This document shows positions 24,301 to 33,136 of a stretch of DNA of 64,000 nt, one piece after another. Below the pieces are notes generated by a model that saw only the letters and a program-made list of their open reading frames with translations, was not told the DNA's origin and searched no databases. The DNA is from Watersipora subatra (taxonomy: Eukaryota > Bryozoa > Gymnolaemata > Cheilostomatida > Watersiporidae): contig NC_088711.1 in assembly GCF_963576615.1 (NCBI RefSeq), positions 64,389,248-64,453,247 of the forward strand. The letters run 5' to 3'. How positions within the stretch are numbered: position 1 is the stretch's first letter; each line of letters opens with the position of its first letter. The position numbers were made by a program, and so were the translations under genes.

Positions 24301-25270
24301 CAGACAAGCATTAAAAAATCACAAGAAAGCATTAGACGGGCAAAAGGCTGTGTATGGAAAGGATACCAACCAGACTGATATTGCTACCACCCACAATAAC
24401 ATTGGTGCAACATACAACTCTATGGGTGACTACAGACGAGCACTAGAATATCACAAGAAAGCATTAGACATGCTAAAGGCTGCGTATGGAGAGGATACCA
24501 ACAATACTGATATTGCTGCCACCTACAATAGCATTGGATCAGTGTACAACTCTTTGGGTGACTACAAACAAGCATTAAAAAATCACAAGAAAGCATTAGA
24601 CGGGCAAAAGGCTGTGTATGGAGAGGATACCAACCACACTGAAATTGCTACCACCTACAATAACATTGGTGCAACATACAACTCCGTGGGTGACTACAGA
24701 CGAGCACTAGAATATCAAAAGAAAGCATTAGACATGCTAAAGGCTGCGTCTGGAGAGGATACCAACAATACTGATCTTGCTACCACCTACAATAGCATTG
24801 GTTCAGTGTACAACTCTTTGGGTGACTACAGACAAGCATTAAAAAATCACAAGAAAGCATTAGACGGGCAAAAGGCTGTGTATGGAAAGGATACCAACCA
24901 GACTGATATTGCTACCACCCACAATAACATTGGTGCAACATACAACTCTATGGGTGACTACAGACGAGCACTAGAATATCACAAGAAAGCATTAGACATG
25001 CTAAAGGCTGCGTATGGAGAGGATACCAACAATACTGATATTGCTGCCACCTACAATAGCATTGGTTCAGTATACCACTTCTTGGGTGACTACAGACAAG
25101 CATTAAAATATCTCATAAAGGCATTACAAATGAAAGAGGCTGCGTATAAAAAGGGTACCAAACATCTTGGTATTGTTCACATCTACCGTAAAATTGGTTT
25201 AGTATACTACCACTTGGAGGACTACAAACAAGCATTAGAATATTACACCGAAGGATTAAACATGCTATAG
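9281..25270 (+). CDS. Nucleotidyltransferase-like / 25-TPR protein, three coding exons
   Basis: The model joins 9281-9367, 18553-20298 and 21941-25270, all phase 0, giving about 1720 residues. Splice sites are CAG|GTAAAA, TTACAG|GCC, GAG|GTGAGT and CTGCAG|GCA. Exon 1 starts MADLKYVDKLARSYKEK. Exon 2 has a nucleotidyltransferase-type motif: GLGS near residues 163-166, then TPYSDLE, giving GS followed by D177-x-E179. Exon 3 is 25 TPR units of 44 residues. TPRs normally bind proteins; the substrate of the catalytic domain is unknown. Similar DUF294-like-NTase plus TPR proteins occur in invertebrates. An acceptor TTTACAG|AAAAGG at 9235/9236 implies an upstream non-coding exon. The 9.2-kb first intron is filled with transposons. 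Confidence 0.82.
9368..11580 (+). other. First part of intron 1, nothing recognised
   Basis: AT-rich intron without genes or clear repeats, apart from a run of short ATAGCA-type repeats near 10550-10600. Confidence 0.45.
11590..12079 (-). pseudogene. Degenerate LTR-retrotransposon gag fragment
   Basis: The frame beginning at 12079 (MALRAQALVHQFKAPQYSRA) continues to 11765 with features of a Ty3/gypsy-type gag: FEYFISQFQKVARAN, a short acidic spacer, then RFGLLPRQACNKLSTLRQTT...FLQEHA. The frame then shifts, and similarity resumes as AERLVGVAYGDLLGLYG...IAEELFCSSVN down to about 11600. Bases 12690-12800, minus strand, may hold another coding-like remnant. The matrix, zinc-knuckle and pol parts are missing. 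Confidence 0.6.
12100..12900. other. Possible remainder of the gag-bearing retroelement
   Basis: Richer in G+C than its surroundings. Two similar blocks (about 12160-12220 and 12240-12300) share a (G/A)(A/C)GTTCAGGGAAATC(T/C)TTTT core. No LTR pair or intact frame was identified; the short open frames on both strands look accidental. Confidence 0.35.
12905..13110 (+). repeat. Dispersed repeat, copy 2 (partner 2510-2725)
   Basis: Same family and orientation as the copy at 2510-2725, sharing TTGTATCATTAC, the GCCATTACTTGCTAATTATT block and GTTGTTTTATTTTTT. Confidence 0.6.
13418..16257. mobile_element. TTAA-flanked DNA transposon, non-autonomous
   Basis: Flanked by TTAA at 13414-13417 and 16258-16261. 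Ends are AGATGTAGTTACGTCAAA and, reversed, AGATGTAGTTGCGTCAAA. The host MITE reads ATAA at the empty site, as seen in the intact copy. TTAA duplication is typical of piggyBac and Kolobok elements; the ends do not decide between them. The 2.8-kb interior (including the foldback element at 14732-15555) has no recognisable transposase; open frames at 13718-13939 and 15603-15884 have no recognised homologue. Confidence 0.78.
14732..15555. mobile_element. Foldback element with 8-bp target duplication
   Basis: An almost fully palindromic element. The arms (14732 to about 15118 and about 15176 to 15555) match as inverted repeats of roughly 385 bp around a short centre. Ends are CACAGGTGTCC. CTTAAAAC at 14724-14731 and 15556-15563 is an exact 8-bp target-site duplication, which points to hAT-type transposition. 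The only coding-like frames are accidental. Confidence 0.88.
16434..17644. mobile_element. MITE family B, carrying an inserted family-A copy
   Basis: Imperfect terminal inverted repeats, CCCTAGGACTCTTATATTTC on the left and, reversed, CCCTAGGACACTTATGTATT on the right, are flanked by TA at 16432-16433 and 17645-17646. It sits inside MITE A copy 1 and holds MITE A copy 2 at 16622-17033. The minus strand of 17180-17340 keeps an acidic open frame (NEEDDDISLVIEFVTDEDDS), possibly a transposase remnant of unknown family. Confidence 0.75.
16622..17033 (-). mobile_element. MITE family A, copy 2, intact
   Basis: 412 bp with ends TACCGTACT and AGTACGGTA and TA at each edge. Reversed, it aligns throughout with the three pieces of copy 1 (13201-17663). 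Inserted in MITE B, so it is younger than B. Confidence 0.85.
17664..18552 (+). other. End of intron 1
   Basis: AT-rich intron end. Open frames on both strands around 17792-18085 overlap each other and have no recognisable content. The acceptor TTATATTACAG closes the intron at 18552. Confidence 0.4.
18553..20298 (+). CDS. Exon 2 of the NTase-TPR gene: nucleotidyltransferase-like domain
   Basis: 582 codons, open from the acceptor to the donor GAG|GTGAGT. The first 120 residues are charged and helical. The core FTIIGLGSIAKGDATPYSDL matches the hG[GS]...[DE]h[DE] signature of Pol-beta-type nucleotidyltransferases, closest in style to the DUF294/GlnD-type group. A hydrophobic stretch near 19804-19860 (FYAVPAHLVVIMGCLLIPI) could be a buried helix or weak membrane segment. 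The last 120 residues look like degenerate helical repeats leading into the TPR array. A third catalytic carboxylate was not located by eye. Confidence 0.8.
20299..21940 (+). other. Intron 2 of the NTase-TPR gene
   Basis: 1642 bp from GTGAGT to CTGCAG. Holds a short TA run near 21148-21165 and one end of the CTCTATTTGAACGNCA repeat family near 21785-21885. Confidence 0.7.
21785..21885 (-). repeat. Single end of the CTCTATTTGAACG repeat family
   Basis: CTATTTGAACGTCAC at about 21796 and GTGACGTTCAAATAG at about 21857 form an inverted pair around GAAGGGTTAAAAA. The reversed sequence matches the subterminal sequence at 30188-30290 and 34005-34113 (GCTCT...AACCCTTCT and CTATTTGAACG blocks). Confidence 0.55.
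21941..25270 (+). CDS. Exon 3 of the NTase-TPR gene: 25 tandem TPR units
   Basis: 1109 codons and a TAG stop. I count 25 units of 44 residues (132 bp). The consensus is near NNIGSVYNSLGDYRQALEYH followed by KKALDMLKAVYGKDTNHTDI, the TPR pattern seen in kinesin light chain and nephrocystin-3-like repeats. The first two units are divergent and units 3-23 are very alike. A four-unit block (528 bp) near 24173 recurs near 24701 almost unchanged, a recent duplication. One recognisable piece of a further unit lies after the stop. Confidence 0.88.
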   Translation, partial: AEQSLEMSDDNTSEGVDENHRDTYITYTNIGSVYQALSEYEKALHYLTKALNITKALYPDTKHAIAGRSFNNIGLADNWLGNYEQGNSYESSDMLEANTEYEVVVIHPDIAANYINIGSVFNSLGDYSRALEYHKKALDMLKAVYEKDTNHTAIAISYSEIGSVYNSLGDYRQALEYQQKALDMRKALHGKDTYNTDIAISYNNIGLVYHALGDYRQALEYYKNALDLRKAVYGKNTDHTEIATSYSNIGSVYCSLGDYRQALEYHAKALDMRKAVYGKDTNHTDIFASCNNIGSVYRSLGDYRQALEYHMTALNMQKAVYGKDTNHTDIATSYSNIGSTYIFLSDYRQASENHKKALDMQKAVYGKDTNHTCIATTYNNIGSTYNFLGDYSQALEYYKKSLDMLKAVYGENTNYTDIAASYGNIGSVYNFLGDYRQALDHHMKSLDMQKAVYGEDTNHTNIATSYTNIGSVYNSLGDYKQALKHHKKALNMQKAVYGKDTNHTDIASSYNNIGLVYHSLGDYRQALENHMTTLNMQKAMYGEDTNHTDVATSYSNIGSTYISLIDYKQALKNHKKALDMRKAVYGKDTNNTDIASSYNNIGATYNSMGDCRLALEYQKKALDLLKVVYGEDTNHTRIATTHNNIGSVYNSLGDYRQALKNHKKALDVQKAVYGKDTNNTDIAISYNNIGSVYNSLGDCKQALDHHMKSLDMQKAVYGEDTNHTNIATTHNNIGATYNSMGDYRRALEYHKKALDMLKAASGEDTNNTDLATTYNSIGSVYNSLGDYRQALKNHKKALDGQKAVYGKDTNQTDIATTHNNIGATYNSMGDYRRALEYHKKALDMLKAAYGEDTNNTDIAATYNSIGSVYNSLGDYKQALKNHKKALDGQKAVYGEDTNHTEIATTYNNIGATYNSVGDYRRALEYQKKALDMLKAASGEDTNNTDLATTYNSIGSVYNSLGDYRQALKNHKKALDGQKAVYGKDTNQTDIATTHNNIGATYNSMGDYRRALEYHKKALDMLKAAYGEDTNNTDIAATYNSIGSVYHFLGDYRQALKYLIKALQMKEAAYKKGTKHLGIVHIYRKIGLVYYHLEDYKQALEYYTEGLNML

Positions 25271-25467
25271 ACAATGCATGGAGAGGATACCAACAATGCT
25301 GATATTGCTAGCAGCTAAATCGCACCTAGCTCAACATTTTTCTGGTAGGGTAACCACACAAGCATCAGAATCTGAGTCTAAGACATCAGGCATGAAGCTC
25401 AAGATGAATGACAGGAATTCAGCTCATCTTCATGTTAATGGTAACAAAGAGGCAGAGAGACATTGTA

Positions 25468-25481
25468 AATAAATTAATAAA
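25468..25481 (+). promoter_or_regulatory. Candidate poly(A) signals of the NTase-TPR gene
   Basis: Two AATAAA hexamers at 25468-25473 and 25476-25481, about 200 bases after the stop codon. Good position for the 3' end of the transcript. Confidence 0.5.
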
Positions 25482-25482
25482 A

Positions 25483-26160
25483 TCAACCGCAACAGAGACG
25501 GTCACATCAGACATGTAGCTCTCTTGCAAAAGATAACAATGATCACTCATATACTTGTTAGTTAAAGATGCTTATCCTGTAACCAGGGATCCTAACATTT
25601 TACTTTAATACCTCAGGGTGGGATATGACTCATCCCTTATCGGTCTGACTCTTGCTATATACTTGCAGCAACCATTAGGCAGTGCGAGTTGACTTTTTGC
25701 TGGCCGCCTTTTTACACCCCTTTTGCCATTTTGATATTCTATACTGATTAGTGTAGTTTTGTTTGATCTGCTAGCCTACTATATACTAACTTACAAGTTT
25801 TATGTTTATGGAAATATGATTATTAATAAACTCATATTTGCTTGTCAGATGTTCCACTACCTTAATATAGTGCGTAGCCATCTTGGGATATATTTCGATG
25901 GCACACAATGACATTGACCTCTATAAAAGCTATTGTAAATTACACCTTACCATATAAAATAAATGAATAAAGCTAAACAGCTCAGGAAGAAATTTGATAC
26001 GTATAAATTTACGATAAATTTGATTTGAATAGCAAAACTAAAATTGATAAATAAACTTGGAAATGCAGTTTTATAACATTTTCCAAATAAAGCATCAACT
26101 AATTCATTCTTCAACACGCAATTATGAGAACAACAACAAACATTTTCATGCCTTTTTTTA
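25483..26160. other. Intergenic, nothing recognised
   Basis: No gene or clear repeat seen. Confidence 0.45.
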
Positions 26161-26179
26161 TTTCAAAAGTGTTCACGGT

Positions 26180-26515
26180 GAGTACACCTCACTCTCTCGC
26201 CCGCCATCGCTCTCTCATTCGCCATCACTCTCTCGTTTGCCATCACTCTCTCGCTCACCATTGCTCTCTCATTGGCCATCACTCTCTCTTTCGCTTGCCA
26301 TCGACCTCTTTCGCCATGTCTCTCTCGTTCACCATCGCTCCCTCTCGCCATTGCTTTCTCTCTTACTGTTGCTTTCTCGCCGTCAGTTGTTCGCTGTCGC
26401 TATCTCGCTTGCCGTCGCTCTCTCCCTTGTTGTCGCTCTATTACCGTCGCTCTCTCGCCTTCGCTATCTCTTTTGCCATCGCTATCTCTCTTGTATCATT
26501 CTCTTTTTATGGTGA
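26180..26515. repeat. Degenerate CTCTC(G/A)CTCGCCATCG-type tandem repeat
   Basis: Irregular units of about 14-16 bp combining CTCTCTC with GCCATCG or GCCGTCG. It leaves long open frames in all three plus-strand frames and one minus frame; these are repeat products rich in Ser, Leu, Pro and His, not genes. Confidence 0.75.
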
Positions 26516-26704
26516 GCAAGAAGCAATGGCGAGCGATGGCGAGCTTGCCGTCACTCACTGTCGTTTGCCACCACTCATTTTCAAACGCTGTCGCTCGCCG
26601 TCCTTCATCCATTGATTGCTGTTGCTTGCCGATCGTTGAGCAACGATCAATGATCAATCGACCAACAACATCTATGAGTAATGTTGGTAAACAAAAATGA
26701 TTCA

Positions 26705-27105
26705 AATGGTTATCTTTATGAAAGTCGATATTTCGTACATAATTATACTCTTGTTAAAGAAGATTCACTTGATGAGTTAGATAAATAAAAGCTGTAGTGA
26801 TGAGTACAAAGTAGATACTGCATTTAAGTTATACATTCAGCTTAGCAAGACTTACATCACTAGATCTGTAAGTTGTAGCAACCTAGCAAGCATTTTTAGT
26901 AGACTCCCATGCTAAGCAATTATTATATCACACAGGATGCTATACAACGTATTATTCTATATACGTATATATAAATCTCAGAGTTTGTCATTATTTGTTT
27001 AAATGTCTGTCTGTCCAGTTATAGTTATCAAAATCTTGGAATGAAAAGCTCACTACCTGCTGAATTTGAACTCACAGAGATTGTCACTGCAAGTTTATAA
27101 CCACA
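26705..27105. other. Intergenic, nothing recognised
   Basis: AT-rich, short TA runs near 26965; no gene seen. Confidence 0.4.
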
Positions 27106-27109
27106 CATT

Positions 27110-27545
27110 TAACCTTCCTCTCTCTCCCCCTCTTTTTTTTCTCTCTCTTCACATCCCTTCCCCCCCCCTCTCCCTTCCCTCTCTCTCCCCCTTTTTCTTT
27201 CTCTGCCCTCTCTCTCTTTTTCCGCTTCTCTCCCCTCCCCCGCTCTCTCTCCCCCCGCTCTCTTCCCTCTTTATTTTCCCCTTCCTCTCTCTCTCCCCCT
27301 CTTTCTTCCCCTCTCTCTTCCTCCCCTTTCTTTCTTTTCCCCTCTCTCCCCTCACTCACTCTCACTCTCTCCCTCCCTCGCACTCTCTCTTCCTCTTCCT
27401 CTCTCTCCCCCTCTCTCTCCCCATCTCTTCTTCCCCATCTCTATCTCCCTCCCCTTCTCTCTTCCTCTTTTTCCCTCCCCCTTTTTTTCCTTTCACACTT
27501 TCCATCTCTCTCTCACTTTCCATCTCTCTATCCCACTCTCTCAAT
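27110..27545. repeat. Long polypyrimidine (CT-rich) tract
   Basis: About 430 bases almost free of purines on the plus strand, made of CTCTCT, CCCC and TTTT runs. The mirror-like purine strand could form triplex DNA. Frames open on either strand are low-complexity products. Confidence 0.9.
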
Positions 27546-27579
27546 TTTTTTTCAAAAGAAAACATTTCATTGTATTAAC

Positions 27580-28714
27580 CTTTCCGCCATTCTATTCTAG
27601 AGCTCTGTCAGTGCAGATACTGGACTGGTAATCTATTCATAAAATACTTTTCGAAGGAATCAATCATACTAATTCTTAGATAGTTCTATCATTGATTAAA
27701 TTTTATTATTATTGTTAATAAAAATCAACACAATTACTCAGTGAGTCTGATATTCCAAATTCAAGATGGTAGACACTTGAGTCACAAGAAACCATTTGCT
27801 GTCGCTAATACTTGTTTTAAATTATTATATTAATTGTACCGACTGACTTACACTGCCATTATTTACCATTACATTAATCAGAAAAAAGCATCATCGCCCA
27901 TTACATCAATTATTGCATTGCATAGCCTTAAACCTTCTGCTTTTACTGATCGCCGACTCATTTTCTAAATAGATACTCGTTATGTTTCCACGCTAACTCA
28001 CATATGGGCTGTATAGCTTCCGTGCATGTGTTATCCTGAGATGTTTTTGAGATGCACAGAAACATTGCAGTACAATTGCTCTCACTACCTAGTAGCACTA
28101 ATAACCCACACGATGAAAATATTCTATGGATTTAATAATTCGCAATTTTGCGAACAGACAATTCCGCGAATAATTCGCAAATTTCGCGAATAATTAGTTC
28201 TATTTTTAAACACAAGGGAGAATAACTACTACCTCAAGTTAAAAACTAGTCGCTAGGCAAAAGTATTAAACGTAGCCAAGTTCCAAATTCTTTTTAAATC
28301 ATCGCTGTGGCATTGAGTTAACCCCATTGCCAATGCATCACACCTCTTTACAAATTTATTCAAGGTTGTCCCAAGTTATTCGGAAATCGACACGGCATCA
28401 TCGAAAAAAATCTCCTGCAGTTCTTTACGTTGAAAAAACTCATAACTTACCACAAGTTGTTGGTTCATCCAGAGGCCTCCAAATCAATGAACATTCATGA
28501 AAACCTCTGGATGAAGCCAAAAATTTATAGCTTAGCATGATCGACATAAAATGCTTAGCTAAACAGAAACCTAAACGTGTGGTATACGCAATACTCTATT
28601 GCTAGCAGCTTTCACGGATTTACAGGCACTTTCTGTTACCATCACAGAGGGGTACCATATGGAATGGGTTCATCAAGGCAGGAATATTGGAAACATGATT
28701 ATACTATATATATT
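27580..28714. other. Intergenic, nothing recognised
   Basis: Holds a short cluster of TTCGCGAA/ATTCGC motifs at 28138-28196, otherwise featureless. Confidence 0.4.
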
Positions 28715-28905
28715 CAGTGAAACATGGATAACTCAAACTTCACGGGACCGAGCGAAAGTGTTTGAGTTATCAGAGCGTTAAGTTATCAGAGCACAGTCAC
28801 AAGTGAATGTATTTAGTAGATACATATACAAACTACATGTATATATAAAACTAAAGTATAGGTTGTTTGTTGTAAATTAAAGGGCATCTGATGTAGAGTT
28901 TTAAA

Positions 28906-29170
28906 GTATTTATCAGAAAGTATAGATATTTTTATACACTTGAGATTTGTGTGTTGTTTTAGGTGATGTGACTGCCAGAACTTTTTCAGATTAAAATTGG
29001 CAAAACCTAATCGCGGTTAAAACGCTCAGAAGACATTTTTTCTTCTGAGTGTTTTACTCGAGATCAATTTTGCCAATTTTAATCTTAAAACGTCTTGTCA
29101 GTCACATCACCTAAAACGGCAAACAAATCTCAGCCCAATAGAAAAATATCTATTCTTTCTGATAATTTTT
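28906..29170. repeat. Long hairpin inside the Tigger-like element
   Basis: Two arms of about 130 bp pair around a loop of a few bases near 29033-29039. Matching blocks include TTATCAGAAAG/CTTTCTGATAA, GGTGATGTGACTG/CAGTCACATCACC and GATTAAAATTGGCAAAA/TTTTGCCAATTTTAATC. Confidence 0.8.
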
Positions 29171-29320
29171 AAGACTGGACATAAGTAAACATTTATGACC
29201 AATGCAAAAAAGCATGCTTTACATCTGATCAGTTGTTTCATTTAAAATTTATCGTGTTTAGTCTGTGACAAGGTATTTTTTGACAAAGATCAACAGTGTG
29301 ACTTATTGTAGAAATAGATT

Positions 29321-29691
29321 TTAAACAGCTATTATAGTCCTTAAAAACTTGTTAGCCTTTTCTAACAAAATTGGCTCATCGATAGTTACGCCTTCACTAC
29401 GCACTTGTCTAAACCAAGTCAATAATACACCATCCAAATCATCGTGCGACGTTGAACGATCTCTTAGCCTTGATGAATTTTGGTCACATAACGATCTTAT
29501 TCTTTCTTTTTGTTTAATCCATGTTGACACTGTACTTTTTGGAAAATTTTCTCTTTTTGATAATGCTCATAGCTTTTGTCCTGCTTCGATTTCCTTGAGT
29601 ACTTTAAGTTTGTCAGAAGGTTTCCACGCTTTTCTTTGCTTGCGTGATGCCATCGTAAAGCGGATGTCTGTTGTAGCGGACGCCAAGCCAC
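29321..29691 (-). pseudogene. Tigger-like transposase N-terminal fragment, frameshifted
   Basis: Two overlapping frames carry pieces of the CENP-B-type N-terminus: a basic start ending LRWHHASKEKR with LTNLKYSRKSKQD in one frame, then STWIKQKERIRSL and DDLDGVLLTWFRQVRSEGVT in the other. The latter is the CENP-B HTH2 pattern (DLD..LL.WF...R). The DDE catalytic domain is gone. Confidence 0.6.
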
Positions 29692-32255
29692 AAGCCTATT
29701 TGTGACATTTTATCTTAATGTATCTGCATACAATCACTGTTACAGTATGTATTTTGCATGCTGTGTCTATCTTTATTAAATTTTTATCGCTAATACCTTC
29801 TAACGTTTATAGCTTGGCCGTAACTAAGCGAACGTCTCAGCGACCCTATTAATCATTTTTATACGATTTCTTTTTCAGTTCCATCATACGGTACGGGGGA
29901 AATTATATGTACACTATACGCGTATAAAAAGCGCTTTCGTTAAGAAAGCAGAGTAGTCTCAGCTCCGCGACTCTGTGAATTTGGCAAAAAAACTGTTCGA
30001 GTTAACGATGCCAAGGTCGAGTTATATAAAGCAATTTATCATTGCGTGGGAACGACCCAAGCAAATCTATTCGAGTTAACAATGTGTTCGATATATCCGA
30101 GGGCGCGTTATCCGAGTTTCACTGTACTTGTAACACACCCAGAATGAAAAAGATCTGTTCCTGCAACTTATTGTTTCTTTTAATATACCGTAAAACCTTT
30201 AACTGAACGCCATGGCGCTCTATTTTTCAACCCTTCTTTATAGTGCCAGTCAATTGGAGGTGGCGTTCAAATAGAGGCTGGCATTGTATTTTTCAAATGG
30301 CTCATCAGAATTTTTAGAAGATAAATTTAGCGATATTAGGGGCGAAGCGAATGTTGCCTATACTTTGCTTTTTTTTCAGTAGAGCAATATTAAACCTTTT
30401 GGATGCAATAACTCTGCTAACTTACCTTCAACTTAGGCAAAGATCTCTTAATAAATATGCATCGAGAAACCGTAAATTATTTCTACCAGTTGATATTTAT
30501 TGCTTGCAATTGACCCGCGATGATATTTTCCCGTGTCCTTCATTGCAATTTGTTGGTATTTTCAATTTTTATTTCCTTCTAGATTTGAAAACATACTTTA
30601 ATTTTCACGCGTATCTATATTTAACAATGTTGGATAAAAGCTCATTGCACTCATTGACACGTTTTCTACAGTTTGCAGCCAAAGTAGCTTTTTATGTGCA
30701 ATAGAAGGAGGTATGAGCATCGATCCATTGTAAGCCGTGCAAGACAGCCAAAAGGATGCTATCAAATAACATACTATAAATCTGCACATTTATAAGTTAT
30801 ACAATACTAATCTATTAAATGATACAAATATATATTAATGAACAAGTGACATGAACAAACCATACTTATATTACATGCAGAAACAAAAATTAACGCTTTT
30901 AAAACAAAAATATTTGCATCGTTTACTCGAATAGCTGCATTCTAATTGCGGCTTTCGATGGAACGAACATCTTCTAGTTGTGCAATACCTTCCACAATGA
31001 CTTTTGGCATTAACTCTTCTTCTGCACAGCTGAACTAGTCAATATTAGCGTCCAAACAATTTTTTGACAGAACAAAACTTTTACGTGCCGCTTTTAACAC
31101 AAATGCAGCTCGTAAATGTTTGCTCGCTAAACGTAGCCTTTAACCCAAAACTTGCAAATCATTTTTTATACCATAAGTCCTCATGCTCAAGCCGCGCGGC
31201 TTGTTGCTGGGCGCGGCTTCTGGTTCAAGATCATAGACAGCGGCTTAAGGCTATTCTTTTATGTAGATTGGCTCAGGGCAGCTTCTCAATAAATGCGGTT
31301 TCTGCTCAGCTCCTGCGCTATAACCACAGAATTGCATTCATGATACACTTTTATGTACGGGGGTTTCGGTGGCCCTACTCGTTTATTTTCAAGGTCATGT
31401 TTATGGAATAGTTTAGACTAAAGAAGATTTTATCGCTCTAAGTCGAGATGAATTCATGACACACGAGTGAGAGACAAGTGGTTGAGAGCGTGTTAATACC
31501 TGCTGACATCGAAGCAGAAACTATAGGCGAAATTTATGAACAATCGATTTCGGCATAAATGACGCTTGGATCGCCTATTGTTAAACCGGAAATATTTTGA
31601 GCTTGTTACTGGTGGTAAGGGATCCCAATATGATTTTCTGATTTAAGTACTTTCTATTCCTTTGGTGTTGTAAAATAAGAAAGTGACAGAAAGGATAATA
31701 CAATTGAAATAATGAAGAGCGGTGTTGATTTTTGTATCAAGTAATACTAAAATGCAATATCATAAATTAAATGTTTGATCCTGTTTACTGATTAATCCAC
31801 GTATTATTATTATACATTATGTTATCATATTATTGATTATCAGTTGTAACAGTGATGTCAGACTTGGCCCTACAGCCCATGAGATCGGGTCGCTTGTTGT
31901 TAGGATGACAAATGACATAGACTTGATTAGGTTGTGGTAATCTGAAATTGGCTGCGAAATTGACAACGCCCTGGGATTGGCTTCTGAAATAGATTGTTTA
32001 TAAATTTCACCGAAACTATAGACCAAACTGAGTGCAAAACAGTTTTTCTTATTCAAGAGGACGGGGTATAGCAAAACCCGTCTCAACACTCTCGCTCTTG
32101 AAGGGGTCAAAGACGACAAAACCTCAGTCGTTAGCCATGGTCTGTGGGCAAATGCGGCTTGTTGGTAAGGGCAAATAGATACCACAGACGGCTTGTTGAA
32201 GGGTTATTTTTTCCTTCATGAGTTATCTGTTTGTGAGCACAAGCCAGTCGCGTGG

Positions 32256-33112
32256 CTTGAGCATGAGGACTTACGGACTTGAGCATGAGGGCTTACGGAC
32301 TTGAGCATGAGGACTTACGGACTTGAGCATGAGGACTTACGGACTTGAGCATGAGGACTTACGGACTTGAGCATGAGGACTTACGGGCTTGAGCATGAGG
32401 ACTTACGGGCTTGAGCATGAGGACTTACGGACTTGAGCATGAGGACTTACGGGCTTGAGCATGAGGACTTATGAGCTTGAGCATGAGGACTTACGGGCTT
32501 GAGCATGAGGACTTACGGGCTTGAGCATGAGGACTTACGGGCTTGAGCATGAGGACTTACGGGCTTGAGCATGAGGACTTACGGGCTTGAGCATGAGGAC
32601 TTACGAGCTTGAGCATGAGGACTTACGGGCTTGAGCATGAGGACTTACGGGCTTGAGCATGAGGACTTACGGGCTTGAGCATGAGGACTTACGGGCTTGA
32701 GCATGAGGACTTACGGGCTTGAGCATGAGGACTTACGGGCTTGAGCATGAGGACTTACGGACTTGAGCATGAGGACTTACGGGCTTGAGCATGAGGACTT
32801 ACGGGCTTGAGCATGAGGACTTACGGGCTTGAGCATGAGAGCTTACGGACTTGAGCATGAGGACTTACGAACTTGAGCATGAGGACTTACGGACTTGAGC
32901 ATGAGGACTTACGGACTTGAGCATGAGGACTTACGGACTTGAGCATGAGGACTTACGGGCTTGAGCATGAGGACTTACGGACTTGAGCATGAGGACTTAC
33001 GGACTTGAGCATGAGGACTTACGGACTTGAGCATGAGGACTTACGGGCTTGAGCATGAGGACTTACGGACTTGAGCATGAGGACTTACGGAATTGAGCAT
33101 GAGGACTTACGG
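32256..33112. repeat. 22-bp minisatellite, about 39 units
   Basis: Unit CTTGAGCATGAGGACTTACG plus G(G/A), repeated without spacers for 857 bp. The main variation is the last base (GGG against GGA). One 19-base unit stands alone in inverted orientation at about 31175-31193. Confidence 0.95.
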
Positions 33113-33136
33113 TATGCATGTTCCTCGAAGCATTAA

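Larger units (their letters stand above)
28715..30124 (-). mobile_element. Decayed Tigger/pogo-like transposon
   Basis: The ends are CAGTGAAACATGGATAACTC and, reversed, CAGTGAAACTCGGATAACGC, the end type seen in Tigger elements. Subterminal CGAGTTAAC-type repeats occur near 30000-30080. The right end is followed by TA; the left is preceded by TT, so the expected TA duplication is not intact. It encloses a broken transposase N-terminus on the minus strand and a 265-bp hairpin. Confidence 0.7.

Noticed and set aside
25278-25472. Small gene after the NTase-TPR stop
   Set aside because: It starts inside a leftover TPR unit in another frame and ends at the poly(A) signals, so it is 3' UTR.
26057-27578. 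Long open frames in the CTCGCC repeat and the CT-rich tract
   Set aside because: Low-complexity sequence open in many frames on both strands; no domain.
32256-33112. CRISPR-like array
   Set aside because: The 22-bp units are directly adjacent without spacers, and the genome is eukaryotic.
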